From: an uncultured Acidaminococcus sp.
Lineage (GTDB): Bacteria; Bacillota; Negativicutes; Acidaminococcales; Acidaminococcaceae
Reading direction: 5' to 3'
Length of the DNA: 10,764 bases
Assembly: GCA_905213155.1 (NCBI GenBank)
Contig: CAJMHI010000053.1
Span: forward strand, 1 to 10,764
In this document: positions 6,991 through 10,764 of the stretch, piece by piece
Numbering within the stretch: position 1 is the first letter of the stretch
Layout: every line of letters begins with the position of its first letter
Program-made: the position numbers and the translations under genes
The notes under the pieces: generated by a model
What the model was told of the DNA's origin: nothing
Databases searched by the model: none
Seen by the model: the letters and a program-made list of their open reading frames with translations, nothing else

Positions 6991-8184
6991 GTGCAGGGAT
7001 ACCGTTATAAAGTGCAGCAAACCAACGGAGAAGTGCTGAAGGGAATCCTTTGGGCCGAATCCAGACAAGCAGCAGGCATTCAGTTAACATCCCAGTATGG
7101 TCTTATTCTGACATTACAGGAACTGTCATTTTGGCAAAAACCGATAGGAACGCAAGGGGCCCTTACGTTTACGGAGCGGGAGCTATTTTTTCGGCAGTTG
7201 GGTGTACTTTTGGCAGGAGGTCTTCCTGTTTTAAAAGCGCTTCACGTCATGGGGTTGGGTGCAGGTGCCAAAATGACAGCTCTTTGCCGGAATCTGGAAG
7301 AAGCTTTACAGCAAGGGCATTCACTGTCCCAAAGCTTTGCCAGGCATAAAAAACAAGTGGGAGAACTGGCAGAAAGTCTGGCAGAAGCAGGGGAAAAAAG
7401 CGGCAGGGTACCGGAACTCATGAACCGCTTGGCAGGGTATTACAAAATGCGGCAGAAAAATAGGCGTCTCTTATTACAGGCGGCGACGTATCCTCTCTTG
7501 GTACTGGCACTGTCTTGTGGAATCGGGATTGTATTTCTGTGGAAAGTCCTGCCGGTTTTTCTGGATGTGTATCAGACGCTCCAGATTCAGCCCGATCCAT
7601 TTTTGCAGGGTTTGCTAAATGTAAGCCATCTGGCAGAGGAAGAACCAGCCCTTTTGTTAGGCGGCATCGCAGCTGTTATCGGATTGGCTGCATTGTCTTT
7701 GCAGCATTGGCAGAGAATTGTGGTACGGATTCCCTTTGTCAGGCGGCTGCTGCGGCGCTTTTGGGAAATTCAATTGCTCCATCTACTGGTACTGCTGCTT
7801 CAAGGAGGTGTAACGCTCCCTGATGCGCTCCGTGGGGCAGGGAAAATACTTCCAGATCCTGCGCTCCGCCGTCATACTGCAACGATGGAAAAACAGCTTC
7901 TTGCTGGCTTGCCTCTGCTACAGGCCGCGGCAAGCTGTGGGGAACTTTTTTCTCCTCTTACTCGGGAGTTTATGAGCTTGGGAGAAGGAAGCGGACAGCT
8001 TCCCTTGATGCTGCAAGAGGCGGCTGGCATGGCAGAAGAAAAGTTCCAACAGCAGATGAGGCTGGTGCGGACACTGATGGAACCAGGCTTACTGCTTATT
8101 TTGGCACTTACCAGCGGTGGCATTCTTTACCTGGTCTTATCTCCACTCCTATCAATGATGAATGAATTACCTATGTTATCGTGA
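6991..8184 (+). CDS. GspF/PilC/ComGB-type inner-membrane platform protein
   Basis: The 397-residue integral membrane protein is the platform of a type IV filament machine. Platform proteins couple a cytoplasmic assembly ATPase to pseudopilin extraction from the membrane. The short N-terminal domain (1-50) is the usual PilC/GspF opening. Two T2SSF repeats follow: one around 64-190 (FFRQLGVLLAGGLPVLKAL, then GEKSGRVPELM) and one around 258-390 (LLHLLVLLLQGGVTLPDAL, then GEGSGQLPLML). Membrane segments are near 163-192, 218-238 and 365-390. Length and two-repeat structure are complete. It is the first gene of a six-gene pseudopilin operon. ComGB is the homologue in Gram-positive competence operons, where an ATPase gene (comGA) normally precedes it; here the upstream neighbour is the mutS2 terminator instead. 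Whether the system serves DNA uptake, secretion or motility cannot be told from this protein alone. Confidence 0.92.
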   Translation: MQGYRYKVQQTNGEVLKGILWAESRQAAGIQLTSQYGLILTLQELSFWQKPIGTQGALTFTERELFFRQLGVLLAGGLPVLKALHVMGLGAGAKMTALCRNLEEALQQGHSLSQSFARHKKQVGELAESLAEAGEKSGRVPELMNRLAGYYKMRQKNRRLLLQAATYPLLVLALSCGIGIVFLWKVLPVFLDVYQTLQIQPDPFLQGLLNVSHLAEEEPALLLGGIAAVIGLAALSLQHWQRIVVRIPFVRRLLRRFWEIQLLHLLVLLLQGGVTLPDALRGAGKILPDPALRRHTATMEKQLLAGLPLLQAAASCGELFSPLTREFMSLGEGSGQLPLMLQEAAGMAEEKFQQQMRLVRTLMEPGLLLILALTSGGILYLVLSPLLSMMNELPMLS

Positions 8185-8202
8185 CAAAGAAAGGAAAAAC
8201 TC

Positions 8203-8601
8203 ATGGAACAAACTATGAAGCAAGGACAAAAAAAGCAAAAACATTCACGTAAAAAATCTCCTGGCTTTACCTTGGTGGAAATTATTGCTGTAATGGCCAT
8301 TATCGGCGTACTGGCAGCCGCTCTCTTGCCATCCATTAAAACTGCCATGAACAAATCTCAGGATACCCAGAAGATCTCTACGCTTTCCATCCTGGACAGT
8401 GGCGCAAAGGTCTATGAACTGGAACACGGGGCGAAACCGGGGAGTATTCAGCAGTTGGTGGATGGCTCCTACGTTCCTAAAAAGGAATATACGGACTATA
8501 CGTATAATCAGTCCGACGGAGATTTTACTGTAACCGTAAGCAACGGCAACACACTCCACAGCAAGGATTTGGGAGAAACCAAAAAGGATTTGAATTCATG
8601 A
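8203..8601 (+). CDS. major pseudopilin, GspG/ComGC type
   Basis: This 132-residue prepilin has a long basic leader ending KKSPG (residues 17-21), then the classic class III helix FTLVEIIAVMAIIGVLAAAL with Glu at mature position 5. PilD/ComC-type prepilin peptidase should cut after Gly21 and methylate Phe, leaving a mature protein of 111 residues. The soluble part has the GspG/ComGC layout: KVYELEHGAKP followed by a line like SIQQLVDGSYVP, a glycine-poor tail and no cysteines, so no disulphide. It is the only protein of the operon with a fully canonical prepilin motif and is therefore the likely main filament subunit. The ATG at 8203 follows AAGAAAGGA (8187-8195). An in-frame ATG at 8215 would give a 17-residue leader instead. 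It starts 18 bases after the platform gene's stop. Confidence 0.93.
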   Translation: MEQTMKQGQKKQKHSRKKSPGFTLVEIIAVMAIIGVLAAALLPSIKTAMNKSQDTQKISTLSILDSGAKVYELEHGAKPGSIQQLVDGSYVPKKEYTDYTYNQSDGDFTVTVSNGNTLHSKDLGETKKDLNS

Positions 8602-9059
8602 TCAATAGCAGAAAGCGCCCCGGTTTTCTTCTATTTGATGCTGTACTGGAGATTGCGCTTCTGCTTACCACGATATTTTTGCTGGTGCCATTTCTCACTG
8701 GCCTGGGCCAATTGGCAGAGCATCATAAACTGAATTTGGCTACCATGACGGCGGCGGATTTCTTATCTCATACCCAGCAAAAAGCACTCTATACCCAAAA
8801 TGGACGGGTTGATTTCGGTGTTGCGGGAGCAGGAAACCAACTGGTCTACTGGCATCAGAACCGCATCTGGCGGGGCCCGGAATTATCAACACTGGGCCTT
8901 GGAGAGTACGTATTTAAAACCGGGATCGGAAGTTTTACAGATACTGGTAACGAGGCGACCCAACAGAAGGTACGCATCCGCCATCGTACGGAAGAAAAAG
9001 TGGCAAGGGTTCTGGAATTCCAGCCTGCTACAGGACGCATGATCTATGGGAAACCGTAA
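8598..9059 (+). CDS. minor pseudopilin in the ComGD position
   Basis: The 153-residue protein has a class III-like leader MINSRKRPG, expected to be cut after Gly9, then FLLFDAVLEIALLLTTIFLLV, a single membrane helix. Mature position 5 is Asp rather than the near-universal Glu. The rest is a beta-rich soluble domain with no recognisable signature (for example LVYWHQNRIWRG). Order, size and the N-terminus place it as a minor pseudopilin such as GspH or ComGD (about 140 residues in Bacillus). Such subunits prime filament assembly or form its tip. Its ATG overlaps the previous stop (ATGA), and the next gene starts inside its last codons, so it sits in a translationally coupled series. Confidence 0.8.
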   Translation: MINSRKRPGFLLFDAVLEIALLLTTIFLLVPFLTGLGQLAEHHKLNLATMTAADFLSHTQQKALYTQNGRVDFGVAGAGNQLVYWHQNRIWRGPELSTLGLGEYVFKTGIGSFTDTGNEATQQKVRIRHRTEEKVARVLEFQPATGRMIYGKP

Positions 9060-9366
9060 GAAGTCAGGCTTTGTGATGCTGGATGTGCTGTGGGGAGGTG
9101 TCTTGCTGGCTCTTACCATGCTGCTTTTTGCAGAGTGCTTTACCGCTTCCTTTCAACTTACCCGTAAGGAGCAGGAAAAAGAACAGGCAGAACAGGCGGC
9201 GTTTGCCCAGGTGCAGGATATGCCTGTGCGCAATAAAAGCTCTTGGAAGATAGAGGAAAGCCAACAGGCAGTGCCAGGACATGCAGGCCTTTTTCTCCGC
9301 CAAGTTATTTTGTATGGTGATGGGAAAAACAGATTGAGCGAGGCGGCGGTGTATGAAAAAAAGTAA
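9046..9366 (+). CDS. minor pseudopilin in the ComGE position
   Basis: The 106-residue protein starts MGNRKKSG, a likely prepilin leader cut after Gly8, followed by FVMLDVLWGGVLLALTMLLF. Again Asp rather than Glu stands at mature position 5. A strongly charged stretch (RKEQEKEQAEQ) follows the membrane helix, as in the helix extension of pseudopilins, and then only a short C-terminal part of about 50 residues. Size and place match ComGE or a GspI-type subunit (GspI proteins are short), but sequence identity is too low for a firm assignment. The start overlaps the upstream gene by 14 bases with a modest site ACAGGA (9030-9035). Confidence 0.75.
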   Translation: MGNRKKSGFVMLDVLWGGVLLALTMLLFAECFTASFQLTRKEQEKEQAEQAAFAQVQDMPVRNKSSWKIEESQQAVPGHAGLFLRQVILYGDGKNRLSEAAVYEKK

Positions 9367-9856
9367 AGGTTCCTTTCTTTTTTCCGGCCTTTTGGGGCTG
9401 ATGGTCTTTTTGCTATTGCTTACTGTTGCCATAGAAAGCAGCAGGGCAGCGCTACATGCTATGGATAGTTTGTATACGCAATGGGAATTAGCACGGGCTG
9501 CCGGTGATTTTCGGGCCAGGGTGGAAACCTATCTGCGCTATAGTGTGGATAGCGTTGTAGTGGGAGAAGATAGAGCGGGATCTCAATTACTGTGCTACGG
9601 GCATAAAGGTTCTGTGCGCAGAAAATATTATCTTTCGTATTCGCCTACAGCAGATTGTGAGTTACTGTTTATGGATTCCTGGCATTTTCACGCTAAAAAA
9701 GGCACCAATCCCTTAACGCCGCCGCATTTGGCTGTTAAACAATTGGAAATCAGGGAACTGGAGCCGGGAAAAATCCTCTGGTCAATGGTCCTGGTTCACC
9801 GGCGAACGGGAAAGGAAAAACAAATCCGGGAGGTCTTTTCCTATGGAACGGGCTAA
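9353..9856 (+). CDS. divergent membrane-anchored minor pseudopilin-like protein in the ComGF position
   Basis: The 167-residue protein has a very short basic N-terminus (MKKSKG), then a helix SFLFSGLLGLMVFLLLLTVA and a periplasmic or extracellular domain. If Gly6 is the cleavage site, mature position 1 is Ser and no acidic residue lies at position 5; the first Glu is at residue 28. It could therefore be a noncanonical pseudopilin or simply a signal-anchored partner, as has been argued for ComGF. The soluble part shows LARAAGDFRARVETYLR after the helix and two cysteines (LLCYG and ADCELL) that could pair. It would correspond to GspJ/ComGF by order. The start overlaps the upstream gene by 14 bases; the nearest upstream purine run is GAGCGAGG. 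Confidence 0.7.
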   Translation: MKKSKGSFLFSGLLGLMVFLLLLTVAIESSRAALHAMDSLYTQWELARAAGDFRARVETYLRYSVDSVVVGEDRAGSQLLCYGHKGSVRRKYYLSYSPTADCELLFMDSWHFHAKKGTNPLTPPHLAVKQLEIRELEPGKILWSMVLVHRRTGKEKQIREVFSYGTG

Positions 9857-10703
9857 ATCACCGGGCAGTATTACTTTTTTCTTTCTCGTGGTAATGGTGC
9901 TGGCAGGAGGATTGGGGACGACGTTGCTAAAAATCCAGGCGCAGCGGGTAAAAAGCGAAGAAATTTCCCGTGTTGCCAGGCAGCAGGCTGCTTTATTTCA
10001 TAGCGCCAGCAAGGCGCTGCTGGAAGAACCGTTTTTAAAAAAAGGGGAAAAACAGCAACTGCCGCCGGTATCCCTTTCTCCCAAAGGATCTGCTGTGGTG
10101 CTGAGACGACAGGGAATGGCACGCAGGCGCTCCGGGTATCTGTGCGAAGAAGAAAGCTTGGAATTGTGGCAAGGTGAATATCAACCCATGGCAGCTGTCC
10201 GGATCCGGATGGAAATGCCAGGCGCAGTAAATGGTAAGGCGATTTCTGGTATCTGGGATGCGTCTACGGATAGTGTAAAGCCCAGAGTGGATTTTGGGGA
10301 ATTTCCCCAGCTGTCCTGGAGTCCTTTTCCGGATAAAGAGCGGCTGAAAGCGCCCCTTGCAGGATACCTTTTTCTTGAAACGGTTAAAAAGCCTATTCAT
10401 TGGACAAACCAGGAGCATATCCGAGGGCGGGGAATTTTGGTGATTCCTAGTTCCTTGGTTATTGGATCTGGTTGCAAACTAGAAGGGGATTTCCGAATTT
10501 TTGTGGCAGGAACAGTGAAGATTGAAGAGCAGGCTGTATTGGATAAGGTCTATATTTACGCTGCCAAAGATATAAATATCTCCAAAAATTCACACCTGAC
10601 GGGTATACTGACAGCCAAAGGACGTGTACAATTAGAAGAAGGTGCGGTATTTGTTCCCGATGCTTCCGTGCTGGAACCGTATCAGACACCATTTATTTTT
10701 TAA
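9843..10703 (+). CDS. minor pseudopilin (GspK/PilX/ComGG position) with a C-terminal beta-helix
   Basis: The 286-residue protein opens with a likely leader MERAKSPG and a helix SITFFFLVVMVLAGGLGTTL with no acidic residue at mature position 5, a trait known from GspK-type tip subunits. An alpha-helical extension (30-62) leads into a soluble domain. From about residue 192 to 272 the sequence becomes a run of roughly 19-20-residue units, each with short hydrophobic strands and Gly or polar turns (units start near ILVIPSSLV, FRIFVAGTV, VYIYAAKDI and ILTAKGRV). That is the look of a beta-helix, as in bactofilins (polymer-forming proteins). ComGG in Bacillus is only about 124 residues and lacks such a tail. 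The start overlaps the upstream gene by 14 bases and has a clear site CGGGAGGT (9827-9834). Function beyond tip or adhesion is inference. Confidence 0.72.
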   Translation: MERAKSPGSITFFFLVVMVLAGGLGTTLLKIQAQRVKSEEISRVARQQAALFHSASKALLEEPFLKKGEKQQLPPVSLSPKGSAVVLRRQGMARRRSGYLCEEESLELWQGEYQPMAAVRIRMEMPGAVNGKAISGIWDASTDSVKPRVDFGEFPQLSWSPFPDKERLKAPLAGYLFLETVKKPIHWTNQEHIRGRGILVIPSSLVIGSGCKLEGDFRIFVAGTVKIEEQAVLDKVYIYAAKDINISKNSHLTGILTAKGRVQLEEGAVFVPDASVLEPYQTPFIF

Positions 10704-10710
10704 CTGTTAC

Positions 10711-10752
10711 AGGAGACCAGCTATGAAAAATCAAGCAAAATTTAGCCCATAA
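10711..10752 (+). CDS. start of a further operon gene, frame closing after nine codons
   Basis: A good Shine-Dalgarno (AGGAGA, 10711-10716) stands seven bases before ATG at 10723, and the gap from the previous stop is only 19 bases, so a downstream operon gene starts here. However the frame reads MKNQAKFSP and then stops at 10750-10752. Shifting by one base inside the five-A run after the ATG would instead keep the frame open to the window end (KIKQNLAHNYFL). A sequencing or assembly indel, a genuine frameshift, or a short leader peptide are all possible. No function can be assigned. Confidence 0.35.
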   Translation, partial: RRPAMKNQAKFSP

Positions 10753-10764
10753 TTACTTTCTCGC

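Noticed and set aside
1..10764. Mobile element, phage, CRISPR or defence island
   Set aside because: No transposase, integrase, terminal repeats, spacer-repeat pattern or defence gene is visible; composition is uniform across the window.

Overview
The window is ordinary chromosomal sequence of about 50% GC, with every convincing gene on the + strand. Strong purine-rich Shine-Dalgarno sites, a MutS2 with a C-terminal Smr domain, a U32/DUF3656 protein and a comG-like pseudopilin operon point to the Bacillota. A diderm Negativicutes relative (Acidaminococcus, Phascolarctobacterium or Veillonella type) is my best guess, but that is inference. No tRNA, rRNA, CRISPR array, insertion sequence or phage gene is visible.

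Region 1 (1-1869) is metabolic. It holds the C-terminal two thirds of an HMG-CoA-lyase-like aldol lyase, whose reading frame looks disturbed near the window edge. Next comes a secreted alpha/beta-hydrolase (carboxylesterase type) with its own candidate promoter and a good intrinsic terminator. Region 2 (about 1896-6862) is a two-gene unit: a U32-family protein with DUF3656-type architecture (the RlhA rRNA-hydroxylation type) followed two bases later by mutS2. Both are translation- or nucleic-acid-related housekeeping genes, and the unit ends in a long-loop terminator.

Region 3 (6991 to the end) is the most interesting part. It is a tightly packed operon for a type IV pilus-like / type II secretion-like pseudopilus: a GspF/PilC/ComGB membrane platform protein, a canonical GspG/ComGC major pseudopilin, and four small, divergent proteins with class III-like leaders. 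Order and size classes match comGB-comGC-comGD-comGE-comGF-comGG of Gram-positive competence operons, but no ComGA-type ATPase gene precedes it. The last protein carries a beta-helix (bactofilin-like) tail. Three consecutive junctions overlap by exactly 14 bases with the same layout, which suggests tight translational coupling. A further gene starts at 10723, but its frame closes after nine codons at the window edge.
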